In this document: piece after piece, positions 17,718 to 26,922 of the stretch
Layout of the letters: the number at the start of each line of letters is the position of its first letter
How positions within the stretch are numbered: position 1 is the first letter of the stretch
Assembly: GCA_964491915.1 (NCBI GenBank)
Contig: CAZBHS010000020.1
Location: 22,081-86,080 of the forward strand
Origin: JAHELQ01 sp964491915
GTDB lineage: Bacteria; Acidobacteriota; Aminicenantia; UBA2199
Length of the DNA stretch: 64,000 nucleotides
Reading direction: 5' to 3'
Position numbers and translations under genes: made by a program
The notes under the pieces: generated by a model
The model's input: the letters and a program-made list of their open reading frames with translations, nothing else
The model's database searches: none
Told to the model about the DNA's origin: nothing

Positions 17718-18251
17718 CTAATAAAATTCAGGTCCCATCTCCACGTCCGCGCTGGCGCCGGGGAAATACTCAGAAATTTTTTCGTTTTTTATCAATCCGT
17801 CTGTAACCAGCTTGCCCCAGATAGCCTTGTGATAGCCCCTGGAAATGTAAAAGGCGGCGAAATCATAGAAGCTGAAGATGCGTTCGCTCAACACCATGGC
17901 CTGGTTGATGGCGAAGCCCTCATCGGCGATCATACCGCTTGACTGGATATAATTCCACAGGGTTCGCTTGGTATAATGCAATGCCAGTATAACCTCGTAT
18001 AAAGGTATTTTTTCTTTGTATCTCTTTTGCCCCAGGTGTTCGTACAACTCTTTGATTTCTGTGCTTGTGATGTCGCGGTCCAGCCATTTGCCCAGGTTTT
18101 GATACACCTCGTTACTGCGTTCCGCCAGCTCTTCGCTAGTGAAGAGCTGGTAGCCGGTGGTGAATTCAGAGGATAAAATCTCTTTCGTCCATTTTCGCGC
18201 CAACTCCCCCGAATGGTTTTCGATAAAATGAAGCAATTTGTTGATTAACAT
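17718..18251 (-). CDS. RsbRD N-terminal-domain protein
   Basis: An all-helical 177-residue protein resembling the RsbRD_N sensor domain found ahead of STAS domains in stressosome proteins (features such as FIENHSGELARKW, the KLWLDRDI-like linker and YEVILALHYTKRTLW). No STAS or kinase domain follows, so it may be a stand-alone sensor. The start at 18251 is set by a GAGGGGTGGAG ribosome site; an open frame extends farther upstream but into the symporter gene. It follows the symporter by 43 nt on the same strand and may be cotranscribed. The signal it reads is unknown. Confidence 0.65.
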   Translation of the reverse strand: MLINKLLHFIENHSGELARKWTKEILSSEFTTGYQLFTSEELAERSNEVYQNLGKWLDRDITSTEIKELYEHLGQKRYKEKIPLYEVILALHYTKRTLWNYIQSSGMIADEGFAINQAMVLSERIFSFYDFAAFYISRGYHKAIWGKLVTDGLIKNEKISEYFPGASADVEMGPEFY

Positions 18252-18294
18252 CTCCACCCCTCTAAGAACTAATATAATTGAATTCAGACGGTTT

Positions 18295-19653
18295 TCAACT
18301 GTTTTTTTGCCGCCGGTCAAGTATCGCACCGGATGCGAACCCCAGGATGGAGAGGGAGAGGCCGATGGGAACGGAATAGGGCCATTGGGGTAAAGGGAGA
18401 AAGCGCTCCAAAGAATTGAAAAAAACAATCAATGCGAAACCGCCTCCGAAGGCCAGGCTCAGGAGTCCGGCTTTGGGAAGATTTTTGCGCCATAACAACG
18501 CCGCCATGCCGGGGACGAACAATCCTTCGGCCATAATCTCGGATGCCAGGCCCAGGGTCTTGATAATGGAGCGGAATTGGAAGGCGATGACAAGGGTCAG
18601 GATGCCGGAGATAAGGGTAAAAAAACGCGCCCAGGGAATGATCCGTGTTTCGCCGTCGATGTTGAACACATCCTTGACCAGTGTGAGGGCGGCGATATTG
18701 AGGGCGGAATCACTGGTGGACATGATGGCGGCGGCTATTCCTAAAAACACAAGCAGGCTGCCGCTGTAGGGCAACCAATCGCGGACAATGACGGCGAAGC
18801 TCGGAGCGGCGGATGTCGAGCGCAGGCCGAATCCGATGAGGATCAACGTAACGAAAANNNNNNNNNNGATCACCAGGAAATATAGAATTGAAAATATTGC
18901 GACGGATAGCCATAATCCACGCACAGAGGCGTTCGCCGACGTGGCGGAAGCGACTCTTTGCCAGATGATGGGAGAGATGGTCCAGGCCAGAACGAACGAC
19001 AGGCACATGAGTAGATGGTATGTAGGGGTTTGCAGCATCTGGAAATCCGCGGCCCGTGTTTGAGTGACGTTCCCTCCTAGAAAAAACAGAAGAAACAATA
19101 CCGCGGCTACCAGAAGAATCAATTGCATGGCGTCGGTGCGCACCACAGCTCCATAACCGCCGGCGAAAGAGTAGAAGATAACGATCACCGCTCCGGTGGC
19201 CACCGCCCATTCGTAGCCCTGGCCCAAAAACGGCCCGACGAACTGTCCCCAGGCCACCAATTGGGACGCCGCCAGGGTGACCATATAAAGAAACACAAAG
19301 AACGACGCGATAGCGCGAACGGTTGTGCCATAATAGCGGTCCAGAAAATCCGGTAATGATACGACGTGTGATTCGCGGATTTTTTCGTTCAACACAATGA
19401 AGATGAAGATGGTGATGATGGTGGGGATCCCCAACAACCAGGCGGAGCGTAATCCGTCTTTCATCGAGGCCTCGATGGTGGCGATGGTGGCGGCAGCTCC
19501 GAACCACGATGCCGTCACCGTGAAAAAAATCCAGAACGACCCGAGCTTCCGTTCCCCATAGAAGAAAGAATCGAGCCCGTGCTTCATCTTTCTTCTGAAG
19601 ATGCCCAATGCTACTAACAGAATAAAATACCCCAATAAAATCGCCCAATACAT
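18295..19653 (-). CDS. sodium:solute symporter family protein
   Basis: About 452 residues with 11-13 hydrophobic helices and the SSS family pattern: GERKLGSFWIFFTVTAS near the N-terminus, SFAGGYGAVVRTDAMQ near 165-180, and the ISTSDSALN-like helix (MSTSDSALNIAALTLVKD) near 310. It couples Na+ entry to uptake of an organic solute, which cannot be named. Ten Ns interrupt it around residues 262-265, but the frame is continuous if the gap is truly 10 bases. It is divergent from sufC across a 116-bp intergenic region. Confidence 0.85.
   Translation of the reverse strand: MYWAILLGYFILLVALGIFRRKMKHGLDSFFYGERKLGSFWIFFTVTASWFGAAATIATIEASMKDGLRSAWLLGIPTIITIFIFIVLNEKIRESHVVSLPDFLDRYYGTTVRAIASFFVFLYMVTLAASQLVAWGQFVGPFLGQGYEWAVATGAVIVIFYSFAGGYGAVVRTDAMQLILLVAAVLFLLFFLGGNVTQTRAADFQMLQTPTYHLLMCLSFVLAWTISPIIWQRVASATSANASVRGLWLSVAIFSILYFLVIXXXXFVTLILIGFGLRSTSAAPSFAVIVRDWLPYSGSLLVFLGIAAAIMSTSDSALNIAALTLVKDVFNIDGETRIIPWARFFTLISGILTLVIAFQFRSIIKTLGLASEIMAEGLFVPGMAALLWRKNLPKAGLLSLAFGGGFALIVFFNSLERFLPLPQWPYSVPIGLSLSILGFASGAILDRRQKNS
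18858..18867. other. assembly gap (10 Ns)
   Basis: A run of ten unknown bases inside the symporter gene. Both sides stay in one frame, so the nominal length is compatible with the true one, but fixed-length gap padding cannot be excluded. Confidence 0.99.
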
Positions 19654-19702
19654 AGCCTATGTATTGTAACTGAATTACCGGTTGCAGTAAAGGTGGCGGC
19701 GG

Positions 19703-19731
19703 TTTAAAAAATCAGGGAAATGGTGTATAAT
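19703..19731 (+). promoter_or_regulatory. promoter of sufC-sufB
   Basis: TTTAAA (19703-19708), 17-bp spacer, perfect TATAAT (19726-19731). The predicted 32-nt leader contains GAGGAGG 7-8 nt before the sufC ATG. Confidence 0.6.
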
Positions 19732-19769
19732 ATGGTATCATTATCCTCTTGATTTGAGGAGGTTTTTTT

Positions 19770-20513
19770 ATGCTATTGAACATTGAAAATCTAACAATCG
19801 AAGTTGAAGGGAAAACGATTTTACGCGACATAAACCTGGAGGTTGACGAAGGCGAGACTATCATCCTCTTCGGCCCCAACGGTGTGGGTAAGAGCTCCTT
19901 GTTTATGACGCTGATGGGGTTTCCGAATTATAAGATCACGAAAGGTAAAATAACCTTTCTGGGGGAAGATTTATCCAAATTGTCCATTGCCGAACGGGCG
20001 AAGCTGGGCATTGGCATGTCTTTCCAGAAACCCGCCAGTATCAGGGGCATCAAACTCTACGGCCTCAGCGAATTGATCAATTCCTACAAAGATAACGGCG
20101 ATAAAATCAAGTACTATGCCGAGATGTTGAAGTTGGATCAATTCCTGGACAGAGATATTAACCTTGGCTTTTCCGGCGGTGAAGTGAAACGGTCGGAGAT
20201 TTTCCAGTTGTTACTGCAGAATCCATTGCTCAGTTTGATCGACGAGCCGGAGTCGGGCGTCGATATCGAGAACATTCACATCCTGGGCAACGCTTTGAAG
20301 CGGTTGCTCCAAAAAGAGGCGCCCCGGGCAAACAGGAAAAATTCAGGGATCATCATCACCCACACGGGCTTGATTCTCAATTACCTGAATGCCGACCGCG
20401 GCTATATGTTGTTGGACGGGCAGCTTACCTGTTGCGGAAACGCCAGGGAAATGTTCGAGGACATCCAAAAACGGGGGTATCGAAAATGTCTGGATTGCTT
20501 AAAACTCAGATAG
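19770..20513 (+). CDS. sufC: SUF Fe-S assembly ATPase SufC
   Basis: Cytosolic ABC-type ATPase of the iron-sulfur cluster scaffold, 247 residues. Walker A is GPNGVGKS (35-42), the Q-loop region reads GIGMSFQKPASIRGI, the signature is FSGGEVKRSEI near 147-157, and Walker B/D-loop is LSLIDEPESGVD. The SufC-specific ESGVDIE replaces the general D-loop. It overlaps sufB by 28 nt. No sufS, sufE, sufU or second sufD is adjacent, so this is a minimal two-gene unit like the SmsCB type of archaea and some deep bacteria. Confidence 0.93.
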   Translation: MLLNIENLTIEVEGKTILRDINLEVDEGETIILFGPNGVGKSSLFMTLMGFPNYKITKGKITFLGEDLSKLSIAERAKLGIGMSFQKPASIRGIKLYGLSELINSYKDNGDKIKYYAEMLKLDQFLDRDINLGFSGGEVKRSEIFQLLLQNPLLSLIDEPESGVDIENIHILGNALKRLLQKEAPRANRKNSGIIITHTGLILNYLNADRGYMLLDGQLTCCGNAREMFEDIQKRGYRKCLDCLKLR

Positions 20514-21598
20514 ATGAACAGGATCGAGAAAAACTGCTGAATGTCGGGTTCGACGTTGAGGAGAAAGAGCGCAGCGCCACCTTCACATTGTTCAACCATT
20601 CGGCGATGCAAACAGAAAAAGTGGCGAAAGGTGTGGAGCTCATCTCCATTGCCGACGCCCTCGAAAAATACCCTGATATCGCGAAGCGGTATCTCTGGAA
20701 ATTGGTTCAAAAAGACAAAGACGAATATACGAAAAGCGCGGCCACTGCGGAACCCGCCGGTTATTTCATCCGGGTAAAAAAGGGACACAAAGCTGTGCTT
20801 CCGTTGCAGGCTTGCTTCTTCATCAAGGCGGAACGCTTCAAACAAATGGTGCACAATCTCATCATCATGGAAGAAGATTCTTCTCTCAATATCATCAATG
20901 GTTGCGCCAGCGCCGACTATGTGAATGAAGGGATGCATATCGGCGTGACGGAGATATATCTGGAGAAAAATGCCTACCTCTCCTATACCATGATTCATGA
21001 TTGGTCCAAAGAGGTTGAGGTGCGGCCCCGCACCGGCGTCGATGTGGAAGAGGGGGCGACATTTATCTCCAATTACATTTCCATCAAACGCTCGAAGATT
21101 ACCCAGAGCTATCCCACGTGTGTGTTGAAAGGCGAGGGGTCCACCGGGATCTTCAATTCCTTGATCTACGCGCCCGAAGGGTCTATCTATGATGTGGGGG
21201 CCCGTGTGATTCTCGATGGGAGCGGCTCCAAAGCCGAGGTCATTTCCCGCACAATCTCCGGCGGCGGAACCATCATCGCCAGAGGCGAGTTGGTGGGCAA
21301 TCGCAAAGATATCAAAGCCCATCTGGAATGCAGCGGCATGCTCCTGAACGAGAAGGGCAGCATCCAGGCGATTCCCATTCTCAATGCCCATCATCCTGAT
21401 GTGGATATGTCCCACGAAGCGTCGGTGGGAAAAATCGCCGAAGAGGAGATTTATTACCTCATGGCTCGCGGCATCCCGGAAGAGAAGGCTGTGTCGTTGA
21501 TTGTGCGGGGATTTTTGGATACCAAGATTTTTGGCCTTCCCCCGTATCTGGAGAAAGAGGTGGAGAAGAATCTAAACATGCTGGAAAATGCCTTCTAA
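20486..21598 (+). CDS. sufB: SufB/SufD-family scaffold, short form
   Basis: A 370-residue beta-helix scaffold protein of the SufBD family, shorter than typical SufB (about 470). Conserved points are the long right-handed helix region, LECSGML (the position of the SufB cluster Cys), the HHPDVDMSHEASVGKI motif and the C-terminal ARGIPEEKAVSLIVRGF. It should act with SufC to build Fe-S clusters. Because it is the only SufBD protein here, it may act as a homodimer in place of SufB-SufD (inference). ATG 20486 is used since GGGGGT precedes it; the longer frame lies inside sufC. Confidence 0.88.
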   Translation: MSGLLKTQIDEQDREKLLNVGFDVEEKERSATFTLFNHSAMQTEKVAKGVELISIADALEKYPDIAKRYLWKLVQKDKDEYTKSAATAEPAGYFIRVKKGHKAVLPLQACFFIKAERFKQMVHNLIIMEEDSSLNIINGCASADYVNEGMHIGVTEIYLEKNAYLSYTMIHDWSKEVEVRPRTGVDVEEGATFISNYISIKRSKITQSYPTCVLKGEGSTGIFNSLIYAPEGSIYDVGARVILDGSGSKAEVISRTISGGGTIIARGELVGNRKDIKAHLECSGMLLNEKGSIQAIPILNAHHPDVDMSHEASVGKIAEEEIYYLMARGIPEEKAVSLIVRGFLDTKIFGLPPYLEKEVEKNLNMLENAF

Positions 21599-22808
21599 TA
21601 TCATAAAGAAAAGCTTAAAAAAAATTAGCGAACTGGTCCTTCTGGTGATTGTCGTCCCCTTTATGTTTTTGGGGCTGTTGGAACTGGCGGTACGCGCCCT
21701 GGATGTGGATACCGAGGTGGTAAAGAGCGATACCTTCAAAATAGCGACGCCCATCTGGGCCGCCAATGATTTCAACTTTTTCGCCGCCGAAGGGGTATAC
21801 CGGGATATTCTGAACAATGCTCTGCCGGCTTCGGCCGCCGAATGGATGCGGTATTTCGAAGAGGCGCGCTATGTGCGTTACAAAATGAAGCCCAACATTT
21901 CTGTGCGGGCGGTCAATACTGTCAACCGCATTGAATTGAAACAGGGGAAAAAAGTCCTCCTGGAATCTAATTCCGATGGGTATCGCACCGCGGAGATTCC
22001 CCTCAAAAAGGGGGAAGGCGTATACCGTGTAGCGGTTTTGGGCGATTCCACCGCGTTTGGTTGGGGAGTCGAGCCTAATGCGCGCTACTCTCAGATTTTG
22101 GAAGACAAACTGAACGCGATGGGGACAGGCATCCGGTACCAGGTGATGAACTTTGGCATCCCTGGATACACATCCTACCATGGGCGCGAAGTGTTTGACC
22201 ATTATGCTTTGAAATACTCCCCCGACATGGTGATTTTCACCTTCGGCGCCAATGACGGCAAGCTGATTTCCCAGAGGGCCAAAAAAGTGTTGCAGGATAA
22301 AGGGGCGCTGGAAGATCTCAAGTATCTCCTCTGGAACCTCGAGACCTACAAGTTGATGCGCAAATGGATTTTGTCCCAGTCGGATCCGTTTAAGCAAAAG
22401 GCGAAACAGTCTGCCGAACCGGAGCCCAAGGTCCCCTATGCCACGGTTCAAGAATATCGCGGCAATCTTGAATATATGGTGGATCTTTGCCGGGCCAATG
22501 GGATCCGTCCGGTATTTTTGGGATTGTGTTGCCCGCTGGACTATTTGGCCAAAATGACGGCCCTGGGCAAAGCCAAAGGTATTCCCGCCTATGATGGGAT
22601 GCGCCTGCTTTTGAAAAGTATCCCGGACATTAAAAGCGGAGAACTGTATCCCGACCTGGCCCTTTTCTACAAACAATTGTACGGCGAAGAGGTTCTCGAG
22701 TCCCGCCGGTTGCTTTATGTCACCAATGATACGTGCCACCCCAACCGTTTGGGGCATCAGATCATCGCCGATCTCTTGTTCGAGAGATTGTTCGCCGCTT
22801 ACAAATAG
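21588..22808 (+). CDS. membrane-anchored SGNH/GDSL hydrolase
   Basis: A 406-residue protein with an N-terminal membrane helix (about 15-36) and a periplasmic SGNH hydrolase domain. Catalytic candidates are Ser154 in GDSTAFGWG, Gly in the GIPGYTS block, Asn222 in GANDGK, and Asp381/His384 in DTCHPN. Such enzymes de-acylate or acylate cell-surface glycans. It overlaps sufB by 11 nt, so it may be read with suf genes, though a functional link is not evident. Its 3' end overlaps the convergent sulfatase-like gene by 10 nt. Substrate unknown. Confidence 0.82.
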   Translation: MPSNIIKKSLKKISELVLLVIVVPFMFLGLLELAVRALDVDTEVVKSDTFKIATPIWAANDFNFFAAEGVYRDILNNALPASAAEWMRYFEEARYVRYKMKPNISVRAVNTVNRIELKQGKKVLLESNSDGYRTAEIPLKKGEGVYRVAVLGDSTAFGWGVEPNARYSQILEDKLNAMGTGIRYQVMNFGIPGYTSYHGREVFDHYALKYSPDMVIFTFGANDGKLISQRAKKVLQDKGALEDLKYLLWNLETYKLMRKWILSQSDPFKQKAKQSAEPEPKVPYATVQEYRGNLEYMVDLCRANGIRPVFLGLCCPLDYLAKMTALGKAKGIPAYDGMRLLLKSIPDIKSGELYPDLALFYKQLYGEEVLESRRLLYVTNDTCHPNRLGHQIIADLLFERLFAAYK

Positions 22809-24922
22809 CCCAGGGATTTCAAACTCTCGATTTCCGATTGCTCGAGGGTGGTCTTCTTTGGATTGAGTCGCAGGGAGTTTTTGTTGCGGAAAAAATTTCT
22901 GAGTTGAAACAGAAAGTATTCTTGAACGAATGAATCTTCGATCGAAGATCTTTCGGCCGGGTCTTTTTTTATATCAAACAAACTGGCCGAACGCATCGAT
23001 AGCGGGAAGGGCACGATGGTCCGGTAAGAACCCTCCTGCAACGAGTAAAACGGATAGAAACGGGAGAAGAAGATCGTCCGGGCTATCGAGAGCTTCCGGT
23101 TCATGCGCCGGAACAATCCTTTTGAGGCTGGCTTCGATATTGGTTTGGATTTCGCGGCAACAAGCTGCTTCAATGTGGCGGTGAGATCTGTGGTGCTGAC
23201 AGGGTATGGGACTTCGATCTTTGCTGCTGTGATGCCGGGGATATGAACGATCATGGGGATATGGAGGCCTTCGCGAAAAAGGATGGTGTTGTGCCCGATG
23301 AGTTGGTGCTCGTTCAATCCCTCGCCATGGTCGCCCAGGATGACGACGATGGTGTTATTGTCAATCTTTTTAGTTTTGAGCACATCGAGTAGCCGCTTCA
23401 CTTCGTGGTCCGCCTTGAGCAGATTCTCATCGTAACTGTCGGAGAGGAGGGCGATGTCTTCCTCGCTAAACTTCCGGCTTTTATAGTCGCCGGCGGCGAA
23501 ATAAATATCTTTCAGTCTCTTTAGGAATGGCTCGTTGGGATAGGTCTCGTATCCTTTGTGAAAAGAACCGAAAAAAGGCGGCTCCATCAGAAAGTCGATG
23601 TGGGGCTCGCGAATATGAAGATAGGTGAAGAATTTTTGTTTGTTCTTTTGGGTATCGGCGATGATCCGCTGGAAATGCGGTAGAAATTCTTCCGCCAGCG
23701 GTTGCTTTTTGTCTTTGAAGAGTTCGATGAAGGTGTCGAAGCCCTGGTGCATGTTGAAGGTGGACCCGCAATAGGGGATCGCGGAGACGGCGGCTGTGTG
23801 ATAGCCTTTCGCTTTGAAGGTTTCCGCCAGTGTTTCCACTTGTGAGGGGAGCCCGCCGTAATAATTGCTGACGGCGTTGTGGTAATCGGGCGCCAGCCCT
23901 GAAAACAAAGAACCTGTTGACGCCAGGGTGTATGCCGCCTCTGCGTAAGCATCGGAAAACACCAGGGATGAATCGGCCAATCGATCGATATTGGGAGTTG
24001 TGCTTCGCTTGTAACCGTAAGTCGAAAACCGGTCGGCCCGGGCGGAATCCAATAAGATGACCAGGGTATTGTAGCGGTCGAATGTTTGTGCCAGCTTTTC
24101 GTGAACCGCTTCCAGCGGTTGATCTCCAACCGGTTCCGGGACGCGATGGATGCCTGAAGACTGGAGGCGGATGATTTTTTGCCGGTCGTGCAATTGCAGC
24201 GAGACGGTGATGATTTCATCCTTCCATTCCTGGAGGTCCAGGCGAATGGCGGTTTGGTTTTCGAAGGTTTGGGAATGGACGACGCCGTTTCGATTGGACA
24301 CAGTGGCCACAATGCGCTTGATTGGTTTGTCGAATACCGCTTCCAGTGTGTCGTTTTTAGGCCACAGCCGGTAATCCAACCGGGCGGGGGTGACGATTGA
24401 ATGTTCGTCTATCCCCTTGTTCAATAGACGGGCCGGCGTGACGGCCCAGGCATAAAATTTAACCGCGGTTTTTTCCGGGATGTGAATGGCGATTTTATTG
24501 GCGCCGGCGATTAACAGCTTTTTGGATAATAATACTTTGTGTTCAGTGAGGGCGGCCTCTTTTATCGTGATTGTCTTGAGGATTGTCTCGTTGAGGAGAA
24601 GCTTCAGCTCGATTGTAGCCGGCGCTTTGGCTTTGAATCGCAGCATCGATGACGAAGCGGGAGATTCCGGTAGATCGAAGCCGATGCTTCCGTCGCCATG
24701 GAGGGTGCGAAAGTTTTTGCCGTCGAATTCAACGCCCCCCCAATCGCCGGAGAAGAGATTGTCGTCCTCCAGGGTGAGGAAGGAAATCTGTTTGTTGGAA
24801 GAGGCGATATCCGGCTCTGTGGGGATGAACTCGGAACTCTTATTACCGCTGCATCCTCCGGCAACCATTAATATCAAAATAGTCCAGACTGTGAGCAAAA
24901 AAGGGGTGTTTACCTGTTTCAT
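22799..24922 (-). CDS. sulfatase-fold lipoprotein (probable phospho- or sulfo-transferase/hydrolase)
   Basis: About 707 residues. The lipoprotein signal ends in VAGGC (Cys near 24). An N-terminal beta domain (about 40-270) is followed by an alkaline-phosphatase-superfamily domain: ILLDSARADRFSTYG with metal Asp, TPNIDRLA, and GDHGEGLNEH. The formylglycine sulfatase motif CxPxR is absent. The equivalent site reads AAYTLASTGSLFSG, so Thr or Ser is the likely nucleophile and a true sulfatase is unlikely. The C-terminus ESLKSLGYL is typical of the family. ATG 24922 is preferred because the promoter predicts transcription starting 2 nt before it. Confidence 0.78.
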   Translation of the reverse strand: MKQVNTPFLLTVWTILILMVAGGCSGNKSSEFIPTEPDIASSNKQISFLTLEDDNLFSGDWGGVEFDGKNFRTLHGDGSIGFDLPESPASSSMLRFKAKAPATIELKLLLNETILKTITIKEAALTEHKVLLSKKLLIAGANKIAIHIPEKTAVKFYAWAVTPARLLNKGIDEHSIVTPARLDYRLWPKNDTLEAVFDKPIKRIVATVSNRNGVVHSQTFENQTAIRLDLQEWKDEIITVSLQLHDRQKIIRLQSSGIHRVPEPVGDQPLEAVHEKLAQTFDRYNTLVILLDSARADRFSTYGYKRSTTPNIDRLADSSLVFSDAYAEAAYTLASTGSLFSGLAPDYHNAVSNYYGGLPSQVETLAETFKAKGYHTAAVSAIPYCGSTFNMHQGFDTFIELFKDKKQPLAEEFLPHFQRIIADTQKNKQKFFTYLHIREPHIDFLMEPPFFGSFHKGYETYPNEPFLKRLKDIYFAAGDYKSRKFSEEDIALLSDSYDENLLKADHEVKRLLDVLKTKKIDNNTIVVILGDHGEGLNEHQLIGHNTILFREGLHIPMIVHIPGITAAKIEVPYPVSTTDLTATLKQLVAAKSKPISKPASKGLFRRMNRKLSIARTIFFSRFYPFYSLQEGSYRTIVPFPLSMRSASLFDIKKDPAERSSIEDSFVQEYFLFQLRNFFRNKNSLRLNPKKTTLEQSEIESLKSLGYL

Positions 24923-24930
24923 GATCACAC

Positions 24931-24959
24931 ATTGTAGCTATTTGAACCTTATTTGTCAA
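24931..24959 (-). promoter_or_regulatory. promoter of the sulfatase-like gene (near-leaderless)
   Basis: Minus-strand TTGACA (24954-24959), 17-bp spacer, TACAAT (24931-24936). The predicted start, near 24924, is only 2 nt before ATG 24922. The -35 box lies inside the last codons of the upstream ligase-like gene. Confidence 0.6.
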
Positions 24960-26863
24960 TCAGGTGTGTCGGTTAAGTGATAAAACTGAACTCCAAGATC
25001 GCGGGTTTCGGGGCCAAGGCCCAAACGTTTGAGGTTGAAGGTGGGGATAATCTTCAATTCCAGGAAGCCCGGTCGCTGGAATTGGAGAGGGATCGCTTCC
25101 AGCCGGTTCTCAGTGAAGGTGACAATCTTGAATGGTTTGCCGTTCCAATACAGTTCCGCCGATTGCCGCTTCGCTTCGAGTTTGTGCACCGGGGCGCCTG
25201 CGAACAACCGCACGACTGTTCCCTCCGGTTTCCAGACATACAGACCGACGGCTCCTTTGGTCCAACGAAACACGCCGCCTTCGGGGCCGGGGTCCGGCTG
25301 CCAGAAGCCGTAGTCGTAACGGGTTTGTGTTTGTTTGCTCCATTGCACCGGGTGCAGAGATTGGAATGCCGTGATGTTGAAGATGATGAAAAGAATCACC
25401 ATCAATCCGAGGACGAGTTTCGTTTTTTTGCCCATAGGTTGCGCTTCCGTATCCCGATCTTCCGCCATCATGGCAAGGACGATCCAGAAAAGAATCGCCA
25501 ACTCCGGCAACCACAGCGAATTGCCCACCAGCATGGCTGCCAGGATTGTATAAAACACCGGAGAGAAGATGGTCCGCCTCCGTTTGCGGATGACGGTAAT
25601 CAAGAACCAAAGAAAGAGTGCCAAACCGAAAATTCCGGTCTCGTCCAGAAGCAAGAGATATTGATTCAACGGCATGTCGTGGAGATACTCCTCGTTGTAA
25701 TGCATGGTTTTGTGATAGAATAAAAAATTGCCTGTCCCCACTCCATTGAGCCAATGCTTCGCCAGCAACGTTCCGCTGTCTTTCATCATGGTGATCCGTT
25801 TGTTGGTGGCCCGGTCAAGAGCGTATGCCCAGTCGTGGGTTTTCACCCCAGCCACGAATTTGTCGATGGTTTTGACCAGCCGGTGCTTCAGAACGCCTCC
25901 GCCGAAGGCTATAAGAATCATCAACACCACGAGCGCGGCGATCTTTATCTTGGGCTCGATGGCTTTGGATGACAGGCCGTAGATAACGGCGGCAATCACA
26001 AACAAAAACGCGGTTCTACTGCCGGAAAGTACGACGCCGGCAAACGAGACCGCAAGGAAGATGAGGTCGTGGATTAGAAGCTTCGGCTTTTCCGCCGCAC
26101 CGAATCTCCGGATAATGGCGATGGTTTGAGCCAGGAAAATGAAGCCGCCGAAAAAACCAAACGCGTTGAAATCGGAATTGCCTCCGTTGTATTGGCGGTA
26201 TTGCGCCCAGATGGGACGGCAGAGGAAATCGGCGGAGATGAATCTCTGGATAAGCGCCAATAAAAACGAAACGGCATACCCCCATCTCAACGGCGCCAAC
26301 ACAGCGGTCCCTTCCAACTTCAGCTTTTGCAGCATCGGGACTATGAAGGGGGGGATGGCGAATAAAAACAGCGTCAAAACCGGAAACAGGACGGCGAACG
26401 ATAGGCGCTCGCCCGACGGCGCCACCGGCGTGTCCTGGAAGAACGCCTCGGGCGAGAGGGTGATGTTGGACCAGCGCAAGAATACAAAGATGATGGACAG
26501 GATCATAATCACCAAAAAGATCGAATAGACGTTAAACAGTGATGGGCTGAAATCCAGGTTTTTTTCCTTTGAGATCGAAGCGAGAATCATTCCCGACAAA
26601 TAAAACAAGACAACGGCGATATAATTGTAGGGATAGCCGCTATAAAAGATATCGGGAAGGGAATTGACAAACGGCGACAAAAACAGGAATAAGAGCATCG
26701 CCTTTCGGGGCTGGATGAGATACGAGATGAAGCCCAAAGCCAGAAACGTCAACGGCAGGGCATAGAATTGCAAATGCAGTACGATGACCGCCAGGGATGC
26801 TATCAGAGAACAAAAGAACGTTGATTGAAGCAGCGGCTGTTTTAGCCTGGAGATATCCGTCAT
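24956..26863 (-). CDS. O-antigen ligase-like polysaccharide membrane protein
   Basis: A 635-residue protein with about 12 membrane helices and a Wzy_C/O-antigen ligase-type region. The long periplasmic loop lies near 350-400 (GVGTGNFLFYHKTMHYNEEYLHDMPLN), where GxGxGxF and a His are typical. A soluble C-terminal beta domain (about 500-635) follows. It probably transfers or polymerises surface glycan at the inner membrane's outer face. A weak promoter (TTGACA at 26917-26922, poor -10) and GAGGAAGG precede the ATG. Neighbouring sulfatase-fold and SGNH genes fit a glycan-decorating function. Confidence 0.72.
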   Translation of the reverse strand: MTDISRLKQPLLQSTFFCSLIASLAVIVLHLQFYALPLTFLALGFISYLIQPRKAMLLFLFLSPFVNSLPDIFYSGYPYNYIAVVLFYLSGMILASISKEKNLDFSPSLFNVYSIFLVIMILSIIFVFLRWSNITLSPEAFFQDTPVAPSGERLSFAVLFPVLTLFLFAIPPFIVPMLQKLKLEGTAVLAPLRWGYAVSFLLALIQRFISADFLCRPIWAQYRQYNGGNSDFNAFGFFGGFIFLAQTIAIIRRFGAAEKPKLLIHDLIFLAVSFAGVVLSGSRTAFLFVIAAVIYGLSSKAIEPKIKIAALVVLMILIAFGGGVLKHRLVKTIDKFVAGVKTHDWAYALDRATNKRITMMKDSGTLLAKHWLNGVGTGNFLFYHKTMHYNEEYLHDMPLNQYLLLLDETGIFGLALFLWFLITVIRKRRRTIFSPVFYTILAAMLVGNSLWLPELAILFWIVLAMMAEDRDTEAQPMGKKTKLVLGLMVILFIIFNITAFQSLHPVQWSKQTQTRYDYGFWQPDPGPEGGVFRWTKGAVGLYVWKPEGTVVRLFAGAPVHKLEAKRQSAELYWNGKPFKIVTFTENRLEAIPLQFQRPGFLELKIIPTFNLKRLGLGPETRDLGVQFYHLTDTPD

Positions 26864-26922
26864 GATTCCTTCCTCACCTAGATATTAAGGTAAAGGGTAG
26901 CAGACAGGTAAAATATTGTCAA

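Noticed and set aside
18710..19648. Minus-strand 312-codon frame over the symporter
   Set aside because: Arg/His-rich frame-shifted shadow of the symporter.
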